Origin: Thermoproteus sp.
GTDB taxonomy: Archaea; Thermoproteota; Thermoprotei; Thermoproteales; Thermoproteaceae
DNA length: 64,000 bases
Assembly: GCA_038893495.1 (NCBI GenBank)
Contig: JAWARJ010000001.1
Location: 1,663,824 to 1,727,823, forward strand
Reading direction: 5' to 3'
The position numbers were made by a program, and so were the translations under genes. Positions 1 through 8,502 of the stretch are shown here, piece after piece. Within the stretch, counting starts at the first letter, position 1. Every line of letters begins with the position of its first letter. A model generated the notes under the pieces. The model was not told where the DNA came from. It ran no database searches and saw nothing but the letters and a program-made list of their open reading frames with translations.

Positions 1-1370
1 GCCATCTCGACGACGCCGTTAGCGTTATCGCTCACAGGGCCGTAGGAGTCGGCCGTAATTATTATCCCCGCTATCGCCAAGAGCCCCACAGAGGCCAGCG
101 CAGTTCCGAATATGCCGGCCAGATACTGGCCATAGCCGCCGAATCCGCCAACTTGGAACACAGTGAACCCTATGGCGTAAGAAACGCCCAATACAACTAT
201 TATCACCAATAGGACCGGAACTGCGCTCATAAGGCCCACCCCATAGCCAGTTATGATCACAGTAGCCGGGCTTATCTTAGCTTGGTCAGCTATCTGTCTC
301 ACGGGCTTGTAGTTATAGGAGGTGTAATAGTCGGTTATCTTGACGACTATGGGCGCTATGACGGCGCCCAACGACACGGCTGTCGCCATGGCTAAAGAGT
401 TCACTAGACTCAAACCTAACATAGAGCTCAATAGGAAAGCCCCTATGAAGAACAGGACGACCGATATGGCGATGGTGGCATATATGGCAGTACTTATAGA
501 GCCCATGGGGTTCTTCACGTTTCTAATACGCAACAGATTCACCCCCACGAACGTAGCTATCAGCGCTAACGTCGCGAACAGTATTATGCCCTCTATAAAG
601 GCCGAAGACATGCCCAGTATGCTCGCTAAGAATATGGCCGCAGTTATCGTGACTATATAGGATTCATACACGTCGGCGGCCATTCCGGCTACATCGCCTA
701 CATTATCCCCGACGTTGTCGGCTATAACTCCCGGGTTCCTCGGGTCGTCCTCCGGGATCCCTGCCTCTATTTTTCCCACCAAGTCGGCTCCGAGGTCGGC
801 GGCCTTGGTGTATATCCCCCCGCCGACCCTCATGAACAAAGTGACTAGACTCGCACCAAAGCCCAAGGCGACTAGCGGCGTGGCCCACTCGCTTGGGGCG
901 ACGAACCTAAAGAGTATGTAGAAACCTGATATCAACAGCAGAGCGACACTCGCCAACGAGAGCCCCATAACGGCGCCTGCACGCCACGACACTTGTAGAG
1001 CTCTGCCCATGCCGCCGCTGGCCGCAGCTTGGGCTACACGTGAAGCAGATCTCGTGGTCACATACATGCCCAAATATCCTGCCAACATGGAACCCAAAGC
1101 GCCCACAACGAAGCCTATAGCCGTAAGTCCTGGAAGCCCTCTAGTCATATCTACAGCTAGGAATATTGCTATGGCTAATATTACTAGCAGTATTGTTAGG
1201 GTTCTATACTGTCTGAATAGATACGCCCTGGCGCCGGTAGCTATGGCGTTAGATATAAATTTCATTTTGTCCGTACCTGGGTCTTGTCTTAATACCCATC
1301 TGGCCAAGTATAGAGCATATAGAAGGCCGAAAATTCCGACCAATAGGCCTAATACCGGTATAACTAACAT
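1..1370 (-). CDS. hppA: Membrane-bound proton-translocating pyrophosphatase (partial)
   Basis: Integral membrane enzyme that hydrolyses pyrophosphate and pumps H+ (possibly Na+) across the cytoplasmic membrane. Reading leftwards from ATG at 1370 the frame stays open to the window edge (about 456 codons); the C-terminal part is missing. Hydrophobic helices alternate with the family's substrate loop: GADLVGKIE, then IPEDDPRNP and DNVGDNVGD (about 670-810). The visible end holds the motif GPVSDNANG near position 20. A TATA-like ATATTTTAAAGG about 25 nt before the ATG supports the start. The K+-dependence residue lies beyond the edge, so that subtype cannot be called. The adjacent A-ATPase subunit is divergently transcribed. 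Confidence 0.96.
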   Translation of the reverse strand, partial: MLVIPVLGLLVGIFGLLYALYLARWVLRQDPGTDKMKFISNAIATGARAYLFRQYRTLTILLVILAIAIFLAVDMTRGLPGLTAIGFVVGALGSMLAGYLGMYVTTRSASRVAQAAASGGMGRALQVSWRAGAVMGLSLASVALLLISGFYILFRFVAPSEWATPLVALGFGASLVTLFMRVGGGIYTKAADLGADLVGKIEAGIPEDDPRNPGVIADNVGDNVGDVAGMAADVYESYIVTITAAIFLASILGMSSAFIEGIILFATLALIATFVGVNLLRIRNVKNPMGSISTAIYATIAISVVLFFIGAFLLSSMLGLSLVNSLAMATAVSLGAVIAPIVVKITDYYTSYNYKPVRQIADQAKISPATVIITGYGVGLMSAVPVLLVIIVVLGVSYAIGFTVFQVGGFGGYGQYLAGIFGTALASVGLLAIAGIIITADSYGPVSDNANGVVEM

Positions 1371-1390
1371 AGTGGTTTAGACTTGCTAGA

Positions 1391-1418
1391 CCTTTAAAAT
1401 ATTATCATTAATGATAAT
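1391..1418 (-). promoter_or_regulatory. hppA promoter with perfect 18-bp palindrome
   Basis: On the minus strand a TATA-like box (ATATTTTAAAGG, about 1391-1402) is directly preceded by a perfect 9+9 nt palindrome, ATTATCATTAATGATAAT, at 1401-1418. The palindrome overlaps the site where BRE/TFB would bind, so it could be an operator. The rest of the 257-nt gap (1371-1627) is AT-rich and holds no convincing gene. Confidence 0.45.
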
Positions 1419-1600
1419 TATAGCCCAACTCTTTAAATACATATTAACCAGTAAATATCGATTTAAATAGATATACATTTATGCTTAATAGTATATTTTC
1501 TAATCTATATTATATCTATCGATAATAATTACGATTTAAGAGGTAGCCATCCTTAGTGCTATTGGGGTTGCGATATGCCTGTTCCAGCAGGAGGTCTATA

Positions 1601-1612
1601 CTTTAAAAATAT
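1601..1612 (+). promoter_or_regulatory. TATA box of A-ATPase subunit I gene
   Basis: ACTTTAAAAATA centred about 22-25 nt before the GTG at 1628 fits a leaderless archaeal promoter and supports that start codon. Confidence 0.5.
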
Positions 1613-1627
1613 TGCAATTCCCCATTT

Positions 1628-3958
1628 GTGCCTTTAGAGCGGATTGTTGAATTCAGAATAGCGGCGCCGATCGACGTACTGCCTGATGTAATATTCTATA
1701 TTGGCAAGACCAAGGCGGCTATGTTTGAAGAGAGGCCTCAAAGGCTAGCTAGGCCGAGGGATCCGGAGGCTCAACAATATTTGAGGAAACTTGACGAAAT
1801 ATTATCTTTATTCTCACAATACTATCAGCCAAATCTGATGCAGTTGCCAAAAATACCATTAACGCAAATATTTAATAATGTATTTACAGAACTTATACAA
1901 ATCTTCAATGAGGTTAAAGGATATGCCGAAGACCTCCAGAAGTTAAGACAGAAACTCCAAATCTCAAGCCATCTGCGCGACGTAAAGAACGCCGAATTCC
2001 CCAAGACAGAGATGCTCGATGTATTTGTAGTAATACCAGGCAGATATGCCGCCGAGGTGTTACATCTCGCAAAAGACGTAGGGGCCACCGCTATTACTCT
2101 GGGCGACGTAATGGTGGTAACACTAGATAAAAACAAGAGCGGGCTTTTTACAGCCAGCCTCTCGAGACTCGGCGTTACCTTCTTGAAGCCGGAGGAGCTT
2201 AAGGCGGTAGAGGATCCTGAGGTCCTTAAGAGTAAAATAGATTTGCTATCTACAGATCTAAAGGAAAAAATCTATAAATATAAGAATTCTATAGATTTGG
2301 CATATACTCTAAGATATACATTATCGTTAGTTATAGAGACCTTTAATAGATCTGCCATATCTGAGGGGGAAGAGACTGGTCATTTGTTCTCGGCCCTATC
2401 GACAGAGATAGAGAGGTTAAAGTCGGAACTCAAAGAACTATCTGTAATACGCGACGTCTTGGCCGGATTGGCGGCTACCGGCAAGACGAACTTCAAACTG
2501 CCTAGTGGCTTTGCGCTATATGCAGAACTAAAGGAGCCATCTAATGCGGTTAAGATCGAGTTGGGAGGACGGGAAGCATATCTGGCTAGGGACGGTCTAG
2601 ACGGCGTCAAGGTGCCGAGCCAGTACCTAGAGGACGTGCCTTCTTCCCTTAGAGTGGTCGAGGAGACTCTTAACTCGGTCAAAAGGTCTCTGGAGAGTAG
2701 AGAACGTGAACTTGAGAGCTTGAGGCAGCTCTATAGGGAATACTCTGTATATGGCGACGAGAATTGGGCCTCACATAGAGATGTCGGCACTGTGATATTC
2801 TACGTGAGGGAGAGGGACGTAGGTCTTATTGACGATGCGCTTACAGACCTAGTCAGGGCGCTGGCTGTAAAACTATATGTAATTAGGAATATACGATATA
2901 AATATTTTGAAGATATACCTGCTGAAAGGAGGCCAACTTTAGAGAAATTCCCATCTCCTATAAAGCAATTTGTAAATAAGATCGCATATATGTATGGCGT
3001 CCCTAGCGCCATGGAGATAAGCCCGTCGGTCTTGGTGTCGATATTGTTCCCTATATTTTTCGGCTGGATGTTTGGAGATCTAGGCCATGGCCTATTGTTG
3101 TTGATAATGGGCCTATTGCTATATACAAAACTTTTTGGAGGCAGATATAAGGATTGGGGGGTCATATGGGCCGTAACTGGCGTGTTTTCTATGTTCTTCG
3201 GCGGTGTCGTATACGGCGAATTCTTCGGGCTTCCTTTATCCCCATTGGGCTGGGATGGGCTAGTCCATATGTTCCAGCCCGTAGTAGGGCCGCAGATGGG
3301 CACTGCGGTTGAGATAGAGGGGATATTCGCAGACTTGTTCGCCGCGATGCTCTTCGGGTATATAATTATGGCCGGCTCGTTCTCTCTGAAGGTCGCCAAT
3401 TTCGCGTTGAGAGGCGAGGGAGATCTAGCAGTGGGGTTGGGGCTCCCTATATTGTTGATTTACATCTCGGCGGGCATGATAGTCTTCGGCCTTCTCAAAT
3501 CGGTACTGCCCATGCCGGCCGGGATGGCGCAAGTGGTTAATCTACCTTGGATCTACATATTGGTGGCGGCAATAATTTTGCTTATAGTCGGGGCTATCGC
3601 GCTTACGGCTAAGTACCGCAGATATGAAGAGAAGCCGCCGATAGGCATGGAGATGGCGGTGGGGCTTGTTGAAGGTATTTTCGGAGGGCTTGCAAACGTG
3701 CCTAGTTTTGCACGTTTAATGATATTGATATTAATGCATGGCATATTCACAAAGCTGACCATGGGGTGGGCCCTCTCCATGTACAGTGCTGGAAATATAG
3801 CTGGCGCCATAGTTGTGGCTGTCTTCTTCAACGCGCTCATAGCAGTCGGAGAGGGCTTTATGTCTCTGGTACAATCGCTCCGCCTTACGTTCTACGAGAC
3901 GCTTAGCAAGTTCTACGAGGGGAGAGGACGCCTATTTACGCCGCTCATCTTGCCCTAA
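1628..3958 (+). CDS. atpI: A-type ATP synthase subunit I (subunit a)
   Basis: Stator/proton-channel subunit of the archaeal A1Ao ATP synthase. The 776-aa length is normal for the family. Residues about 1-440 form the cytoplasmic coiled-coil stalk part; from about 450 onward there are some seven to eight membrane helices. The channel helix near the C terminus has the conserved Glu in GLVEG and Arg696 in SFARL, and a second Arg in QSLRLTFYE. The start is GTG at 1628, supported by a TATA box. The stop overlaps the next ATG by one base (TAATG), so the two genes are probably translated together. The other A-ATPase genes are not in this window. Confidence 0.93.
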   Translation: MPLERIVEFRIAAPIDVLPDVIFYIGKTKAAMFEERPQRLARPRDPEAQQYLRKLDEILSLFSQYYQPNLMQLPKIPLTQIFNNVFTELIQIFNEVKGYAEDLQKLRQKLQISSHLRDVKNAEFPKTEMLDVFVVIPGRYAAEVLHLAKDVGATAITLGDVMVVTLDKNKSGLFTASLSRLGVTFLKPEELKAVEDPEVLKSKIDLLSTDLKEKIYKYKNSIDLAYTLRYTLSLVIETFNRSAISEGEETGHLFSALSTEIERLKSELKELSVIRDVLAGLAATGKTNFKLPSGFALYAELKEPSNAVKIELGGREAYLARDGLDGVKVPSQYLEDVPSSLRVVEETLNSVKRSLESRERELESLRQLYREYSVYGDENWASHRDVGTVIFYVRERDVGLIDDALTDLVRALAVKLYVIRNIRYKYFEDIPAERRPTLEKFPSPIKQFVNKIAYMYGVPSAMEISPSVLVSILFPIFFGWMFGDLGHGLLLLIMGLLLYTKLFGGRYKDWGVIWAVTGVFSMFFGGVVYGEFFGLPLSPLGWDGLVHMFQPVVGPQMGTAVEIEGIFADLFAAMLFGYIIMAGSFSLKVANFALRGEGDLAVGLGLPILLIYISAGMIVFGLLKSVLPMPAGMAQVVNLPWIYILVAAIILLIVGAIALTAKYRRYEEKPPIGMEMAVGLVEGIFGGLANVPSFARLMILILMHGIFTKLTMGWALSMYSAGNIAGAIVVAVFFNALIAVGEGFMSLVQSLRLTFYETLSKFYEGRGRLFTPLILP

Positions 3959-4629
3959 TGAAAATCATAGCAGAACTACCTCCATCTACCTCTAGGGCAG
4001 TCGTAATGCGGAGAGCTAGGGCGATTTCCGACTATACCAACCTCGTAGATATTCCTGACTCGCCTGGAGGGCGGCCGTCCGCACATGCGGTGGCTGTCGC
4101 ATATATCGCAAAGGAGAGCGGGCTAGACCCCATAGCCCACATCAGGCTGAGGGACTTGAACCTACTGGCTTATCGATCAATATTGGGCGCGGCCAAGCTG
4201 TTTGAACTAGAACGCATAGTGCCCCTCACAGGCGATCCCCCCGAGGTCGGGCAACCCGTAGATCATTTAAACACGGAAGCCGCCGTCGTTATCGCTCGAG
4301 AATACGGCTTTAGGGTGGGCGTGCTTTTAAGTATGAAGAGGAACTACATAGAGAGGATAAAGATAGGCGCAGATTTCTATCTCGTCCTGAATTTGGAGAG
4401 GCCGAGCCAGCTGGAGGGGCTGGCCGGCCTTGAGGCGTATCCATATCTCCTGATAAAGACAGAGAAAAATGCCGAGCTTATAAGCAGGTTACGCCAACCT
4501 GCTGTCACGTTGGAGTCGTTAAGGGCGTTTATGGAGAGTCTTGAGCCCTACGCTAAGGGCGTTATCCTATCGGCGCCTGGCGACTTCGAAGCGGAGCTAC
4601 TTGCGCTTTCTCTTATCGCTAAGAGATAG
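3958..4629 (+). CDS. Methylenetetrahydrofolate reductase-like flavoprotein
   Basis: A 223-aa protein resembling the TIM-barrel fold of MetF/MTHFR. The segment DSPGGRPSAHAVAVA followed by the region around HIRLRDLN matches the archaeal MTHFR-like group, which lacks the regulatory domain. It would reduce a C1-carrying pterin with a flavin, but the substrate cannot be read from sequence; hyperthermophilic crenarchaea use modified folates. It is translationally coupled to atpI by a one-base stop/start overlap, and its 3' end overlaps the convergent Rpp29 gene by 33 nt. Family assignment is good, exact reaction uncertain. Confidence 0.72.
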   Translation: MKIIAELPPSTSRAVVMRRARAISDYTNLVDIPDSPGGRPSAHAVAVAYIAKESGLDPIAHIRLRDLNLLAYRSILGAAKLFELERIVPLTGDPPEVGQPVDHLNTEAAVVIAREYGFRVGVLLSMKRNYIERIKIGADFYLVLNLERPSQLEGLAGLEAYPYLLIKTEKNAELISRLRQPAVTLESLRAFMESLEPYAKGVILSAPGDFEAELLALSLIAKR

Positions 4630-4860
4630 ACATCTCCTACCTAGTAGTCTCACGTCGCGATAACCTATTAAGTAAGTCCCCCTTATCAATCGCAACGAAT
4701 CTAGGTCCAAAAAGTAGCATGGGCCCTTCGGTACGACGGCAATACGGTCCCCTTTAAGTATATAAACGGCATTTTTGCTCTCGCCGACAACAACTCCCTC
4801 GGTCAGATGGCTACAGTTCATTACCTTTACCCTCTTGCCCAGAATGTCGTGGCAACTCAC
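4597..4860 (-). CDS. rnp1: RNase P protein component Rpp29/Pop4-like
   Basis: An 87-aa protein with the pattern of archaeal Rpp29: an N-terminal LGKRVKV strand, a central EGVVVGESKNAVYI strand pair, VPKGPC, and LIGYRDVRLLGRR in place of the usual LIGRPEDR motif, ending in a basic tail. It would bind the catalytic RNA of RNase P, which trims tRNA 5' ends. It starts inside the L29 gene (4-nt ATGA overlap), the place where archaeal ribosomal operons usually carry Rpp29. Sequence conservation is weak, so the call leans on gene order as well as motifs. Confidence 0.72.
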   Translation of the reverse strand: MSCHDILGKRVKVMNCSHLTEGVVVGESKNAVYILKGDRIAVVPKGPCYFLDLDSLRLIRGTYLIGYRDVRLLGRRCLSLSDKRKRK

Positions 4861-5069
4861 TTGGCGGACCCCTCCCGTTCAATTGTCAAAATTCTGGCTA
4901 TGGCCCTCCTTATATATCTAATTCTGCCCGAGTTCTCGACGATGCCTCTAGCCCTTTGCGTCTGTAGCTTGATGTATTCGGCCCTCAGCTGATCTAACAG
5001 CTTCAACCTATCTTCCCTATTCATCTGCCTTAAGGTCTTGGCGTTGAGCTTCTTAGGCGCCGAGGACAT
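4857..5069 (-). CDS. rpl29: 50S ribosomal protein L29
   Basis: Small helical protein of the large subunit exit-tunnel rim. Motifs: LRQMNREDRLKLLDQLRAEY followed by a basic GRIRYIRRAIARI helix. I prefer ATG 5069 (protein beginning MSSAPKK, 70 aa) because a purine-rich GGTGGGGAG lies just upstream; an in-frame GTG at 5087 would add six residues. It lies 30 nt downstream of S3 and overlaps Rpp29 by 4 nt, as part of one minus-strand operon. Confidence 0.9.
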   Translation of the reverse strand: MSSAPKKLNAKTLRQMNREDRLKLLDQLRAEYIKLQTQRARGIVENSGRIRYIRRAIARILTIEREGSAK

Positions 5070-5099
5070 GGCTCCCCACCTAGCCACTCATTTTAAATG

Positions 5100-5750
5100 T
5101 TACTGGCTTTGAGCCTCCTGCCTCACTGGAGGCTTCAATTTATAGTCGTCGGCAAATCTAGCGTTAGCCGGAGCTATGGCGATCCTAATGCCGTAGATGC
5201 CAGGCTTTAAGAGCACATGCACTGCAGTCCTCCTCACCGTCTTCATGGCGTCGTAACCCGTCTTGTAGACTTTACCCACTTTATACTTCTCGAACTTAGC
5301 CCTTTCTGTGGACAGCTTGCCACTAATCACGAGCTCGAAGCCCCTAGCTCCGGCCTCGGTGACCTGCCTTATTGCGACAAACGCCACCCTCCTGAACCTT
5401 ATACCTTTAGCCATGGCGTTAGCTATCCTATACGCCACGACCTTGGGGAACATCTCGGGGACGTCGACTTTAGATATATCTATTACATCTATCTGCGGGT
5501 TGTCCACGCCGAGCTTAGAACTGAGTATCTGGCTGAGCTCCTTCACCACAGCTCCCTTCTTGCCGATTATCCTGCTCGGCCTTTCGGCATATATTACTAT
5601 TCTCGTGCCTAGAGGCGTCTTTAAGATCTCCGAATCGACATAGCCGAGTCTGGCCAGCTTGTACTCCAAAAACTCCTTGATCATCCACCTCTTCACGTTG
5701 TCCTGTAGTATCTTCTTATATACAGCCAGCCTCTTGCCCTGCTGGGACAC
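5100..5750 (-). CDS. rps3: 30S ribosomal protein S3
   Basis: KH-domain protein at the mRNA entry site of the small subunit. The KH motif RPSRIIGKKGAVVKEL and the S3 C-terminal domain (GARGFELVISGKL, then AKFEKYKVGKVYKTG) are clear. I choose GTG 5750 (216 aa, MSQQGKRLAVYKK) because a TATA-like AATTTTTAAATG lies about 25 nt upstream; a TTG at 5789 would add 13 residues. Having its own promoter here means the operon is split: L22 and other neighbours normally found upstream of S3 are absent and an ABC ATPase is divergent instead. Confidence 0.94.
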   Translation of the reverse strand: MSQQGKRLAVYKKILQDNVKRWMIKEFLEYKLARLGYVDSEILKTPLGTRIVIYAERPSRIIGKKGAVVKELSQILSSKLGVDNPQIDVIDISKVDVPEMFPKVVAYRIANAMAKGIRFRRVAFVAIRQVTEAGARGFELVISGKLSTERAKFEKYKVGKVYKTGYDAMKTVRRTAVHVLLKPGIYGIRIAIAPANARFADDYKLKPPVRQEAQSQ

Positions 5751-5815
5751 AAGCCCTCTAAAGACCCCATTTAAAAATTCTCCCTCCAAGTAAATTTAAG
5801 AGCCCAACATATCTC

Positions 5816-6757
5816 GTGGACTTCGTAGTCGCCGAGAACCTATCGAAGAGGTTCACGGCAAAAGAGAGACTCGGCCTCTTCAAGACGCGCCAGAAAGTCA
5901 TTGAGGCTCTTTCTGACGTGTCGTTTAGGATCCCGAAGGGCTCGCTCTTCAGCCTAGTGGGGCCCAACGGGGCGGGGAAGTCCACCACCGTTAAGATCCT
6001 GGCTACTCTTTTATTGCCGGACTCCGGCAGGGCCTATGTTGGCGGCTTTGATGTGGTCGGCGAGGCGGCTAGGGTGAAGGAGCTCATAGGGCTTATGCTC
6101 TATCCGGACCGCGGCTTTTTCGGCCGGCTCTCCGGCTTTGAGAATCTGGTCTACTACGGCATGCTTTACGGCCTAGATAAGAGGGAGGCGAGCCGTAGGG
6201 CAAGAGAGCTCTTGGAGCTAGTGGGACTGGCGGAGGCGGGCGACAGGCCCTATGAGGAGTACTCCATGGGGATGAAGGCCAGGCTGGGTCTCGCCAAGGC
6301 CCTTATCAACGACCCGCAATTGTTGCTCCTAGATGAGCCCACAGTGGGCGTGGACCCTATAGGGGCCAGGCGGATAAGAGAGGCCATAAGGACCATGAAG
6401 AGGGAGGGCAAGACCATACTCTTCACGTCCCACAACCTGTACGAGGTGGAGGAGCTTTCGGACGAAATAGCGATAATAGCAGGAGGGAAGATCGTAGCGA
6501 TAGGGACGCCGCAAGAGATAAAGTCTAAGTTGGGCTTTAGGCCGAGAGTCTTCGTGACGTTGAGGTGTAGAGGCGACTTTCCTTACGGCGTAGCTGAGAA
6601 TGGAGAGGTCAAAATAGATGAGGAGGCCGAAAGGCCTGTGCAGATGCTCACAGAAATAATAAGAGAGGCGGAGGCGCGGAATTGTGAGGTGATTGAGGCC
6701 GCGATTAAGGAGCCATCGCTTGAGGAGGTAGTAATTAAAACAATATCTGGGCGGTAG
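5816..6757 (+). CDS. ABC transporter ATP-binding protein (ABC-2 / DrrA type)
   Basis: Cytoplasmic ATPase that would power an ABC exporter. Walker A GPNGAGKST is at residues 49-57; the signature loop is YSMGMKARL rather than LSGGQ, followed by Walker B LLLLDEPTVGVDP and the switch His in FTSHNLYE. The 313-aa length with a C-terminal extension fits the ABC-2/daunorubicin-resistance class. A TATA-like AAATTTAAG lies about 24 nt before the GTG start. No permease gene is next to it, so it is an orphan here and its substrate is unknown. Confidence 0.9.
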   Translation: MDFVVAENLSKRFTAKERLGLFKTRQKVIEALSDVSFRIPKGSLFSLVGPNGAGKSTTVKILATLLLPDSGRAYVGGFDVVGEAARVKELIGLMLYPDRGFFGRLSGFENLVYYGMLYGLDKREASRRARELLELVGLAEAGDRPYEEYSMGMKARLGLAKALINDPQLLLLDEPTVGVDPIGARRIREAIRTMKREGKTILFTSHNLYEVEELSDEIAIIAGGKIVAIGTPQEIKSKLGFRPRVFVTLRCRGDFPYGVAENGEVKIDEEAERPVQMLTEIIREAEARNCEVIEAAIKEPSLEEVVIKTISGR

Positions 6758-6760
6758 TTA

Positions 6761-6817
6761 TTGTGATGAGGACTCCAAATGGGCTTGTCGATATGGCCGG
6801 TTCATCCCTTGCTGAAT
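6761..6817 (+). ncRNA. Candidate C/D box guide sRNA
   Basis: Box C GTGATGA at 6763-6769 and box D CTGA at 6812-6815 enclose about 42 nt, the normal spacing for archaeal C/D sRNAs. A TATA-like TAATTAAAAC about 25 nt upstream would start transcription at box C. The internal D'/C' pair is degenerate (around TCGATATG, 6788-6795). It fills the short space between two convergent genes. It would guide 2'-O-methylation of rRNA or tRNA with the Nop5/fibrillarin proteins encoded at 52-54 kb. Target unknown. Confidence 0.5.
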
Positions 6818-7845
6818 TAAAATGGAACTCCCTCTCCGAGCCATTTGGCGGCGTCGAGCGCATAGTAAGTTATTATCAAATCGGCACCTGCCCTCTTGAT
6901 GCCGTAGAGGACCTCTAAGGCCACTATACGTTCGTCGATATAGCCGGCCTTCGCGGCCGCCTTTATTATCGAATATTCGCCAGAGACACTATATGCGGCT
7001 AGAGGCGCCCACGGGAAGCTCTCCTTGACGAGCCTTATTACGTCTAGATATGCGAGCGCCGGTTTTACCATAACGATATCGGCTCCCTCTTCTAAGTCCA
7101 TGGCGACCTCCTTAATGGCCTCTTTGGCGTTCCTCGGGTCCATCTGATAGGTACGCCTATCTCCAAATTTCGGGGCTGAGGCAGCAGCGATGCGGAAGGG
7201 ACCGTAGAACGCCGATGCGTATTTGGCGGAATACGCCATTATGCCCACGTCCTGATAGCCCGATGCGTCCAGCGCCTGCCTTATGGCCCTCACCTGTCCG
7301 TCCATCATGCCGCTGGGAGCCACGAAGTCAACTCCAGCGTCGGCATACACCACGGCCTCTTTGGCATATATGGAAATCGTCTTGTCATTATCTACCTTCC
7401 AGCCTCTTCCATCCCTCACCACTATTCCACAGTGTCCGTGGTCGGTATACTCGCAGAGACAGACATCTGCGAACAACAAGGCCTTATCGCCAAATACTTC
7501 TTTAAGTAATCTAATCGCGCGTGGAACCACCCCCTGCGGGTCGTAGGAGGCCTTGCCCTCGGGGTCCTTCAAGTCGTCGGGCAGGACTCCGAAAAGTATG
7601 AACTTATTTACGCCTAGGCCGAGCGCCTCTTCTACGTGTTTTATGAGGGAGTTGTCTACAGGCCATCTGTAGTAGCCGGGCATGGCTTCTATAGGCTCTA
7701 TGCCGGTCCCCTCCTTGACGAATATCGGCATTATAAAGTCGTCGGGCGACAAAGAGGTCTCGGCCACGGAGTCCCTTATGATCTTATTGGCTCTCAGCCT
7801 TCTGGGCCTGTAGACAGGATATTCTATTTGCACCTGCATGGTCAA
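6817..7845 (-). CDS. hemB: Delta-aminolevulinic acid dehydratase (porphobilinogen synthase)
   Basis: Condenses two 5-aminolevulinate molecules to porphobilinogen. The zinc site DVCLCEYTDHGHCG and both Schiff-base lysines (in MAYSAKYAS and in MVKPALAYLD) are present, and the 342-aa length is typical. It is the last gene of a minus-strand tetrapyrrole operon and overlaps the preceding MET8-like gene by 4 nt (ATGA), implying coupled translation. Confidence 0.97.
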   Translation of the reverse strand: MTMQVQIEYPVYRPRRLRANKIIRDSVAETSLSPDDFIMPIFVKEGTGIEPIEAMPGYYRWPVDNSLIKHVEEALGLGVNKFILFGVLPDDLKDPEGKASYDPQGVVPRAIRLLKEVFGDKALLFADVCLCEYTDHGHCGIVVRDGRGWKVDNDKTISIYAKEAVVYADAGVDFVAPSGMMDGQVRAIRQALDASGYQDVGIMAYSAKYASAFYGPFRIAAASAPKFGDRRTYQMDPRNAKEAIKEVAMDLEEGADIVMVKPALAYLDVIRLVKESFPWAPLAAYSVSGEYSIIKAAAKAGYIDERIVALEVLYGIKRAGADLIITYYALDAAKWLGEGVPF

Positions 7846-8480
7846 ATGTACTTCTTTAATATTTCGCGGGCTCTCCTTATGGCGCCCTCCACATCGCCTC
7901 TCCTAATAAGCTCCATAAACAAATCGTCGTCGACAAGCTCTTGGTAGAACCGAAGCCTCAACTTCACGTCCTTAACGGACCTCTTGGCCTCCTCTTTGGC
8001 CGAGGCGTAGGCCTTATAGAATTGCGGTATCCAGCTCCTCTTGAGGCACTCCTCAATGACGTCGAGGGCTAGGCGGGCAGGCGTGCCAGCTACCCCTTCG
8101 CTGGTTGTGGCGACCCTTATGCCTTCAACGTCCCTAAAATAGGGCACCACCACGTGCGTCCTCGACGCATTAGTGGCGTCGTTAACCAGCTTCCCAGCCG
8201 ATTGGGCCATCACAAAAAGCTTATCTGCTAGACGCTCGTCGTTGACCGCTATGACCACCAAGTCGGCCCACTTAATGTCGTCAGAGGGATCGTACACGTA
8301 CAGATCGGCCCTCTTTATCTCCACTCCGAGGCCCTCGAGGCCAGCGTCCACCTCCTTGGCGATCACTCTAACCTTCGCCCCCGCTGACGCGAAGAGACGG
8401 GCCCGTCGGGATCCAACGGAGCCCCCGCCGAAGACCACAACTTTGAGCCGCGACGCTTCAACCCACAACGGTATCCGCAT
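7842..8480 (-). CDS. Precorrin-2 dehydrogenase / sirohydrochlorin ferrochelatase (MET8/CysG-N type)
   Basis: NAD-dependent enzyme that oxidises precorrin-2 to sirohydrochlorin and may insert Fe2+ to make siroheme. The N-terminal Rossmann motif FGGGSVGSRRARLFASAG and the segment NDATNASRTH are characteristic; 212 aa is the usual length of the single-domain form. It lies between hemD (23-nt gap) and hemB (4-nt overlap). Whether it chelates iron or only dehydrogenates cannot be told from sequence. Confidence 0.88.
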   Translation of the reverse strand: MRIPLWVEASRLKVVVFGGGSVGSRRARLFASAGAKVRVIAKEVDAGLEGLGVEIKRADLYVYDPSDDIKWADLVVIAVNDERLADKLFVMAQSAGKLVNDATNASRTHVVVPYFRDVEGIRVATTSEGVAGTPARLALDVIEECLKRSWIPQFYKAYASAKEEAKRSVKDVKLRLRFYQELVDDDLFMELIRRGDVEGAIRRAREILKKYI

Positions 8481-8502
8481 ATATCCGTGTGGGACGGTAT
8501 TT

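Noticed and set aside
340-1380. Plus-strand open frames at the left edge
   Set aside because: The minus strand reads as a membrane pyrophosphatase with its conserved loops; the plus-strand frames are its shadows.
1371-1627. Replication origin or small gene in the AT-rich gap
   Set aside because: AT-rich with short palindromes, but no repeated origin-recognition boxes and no neighbouring orc1/cdc6; promoters account for much of it.
2800-3399. A 199-codon open frame on the minus strand
   Set aside because: Lies inside the A-ATPase subunit I gene, whose motifs are clear; the antisense frame has no domain pattern.
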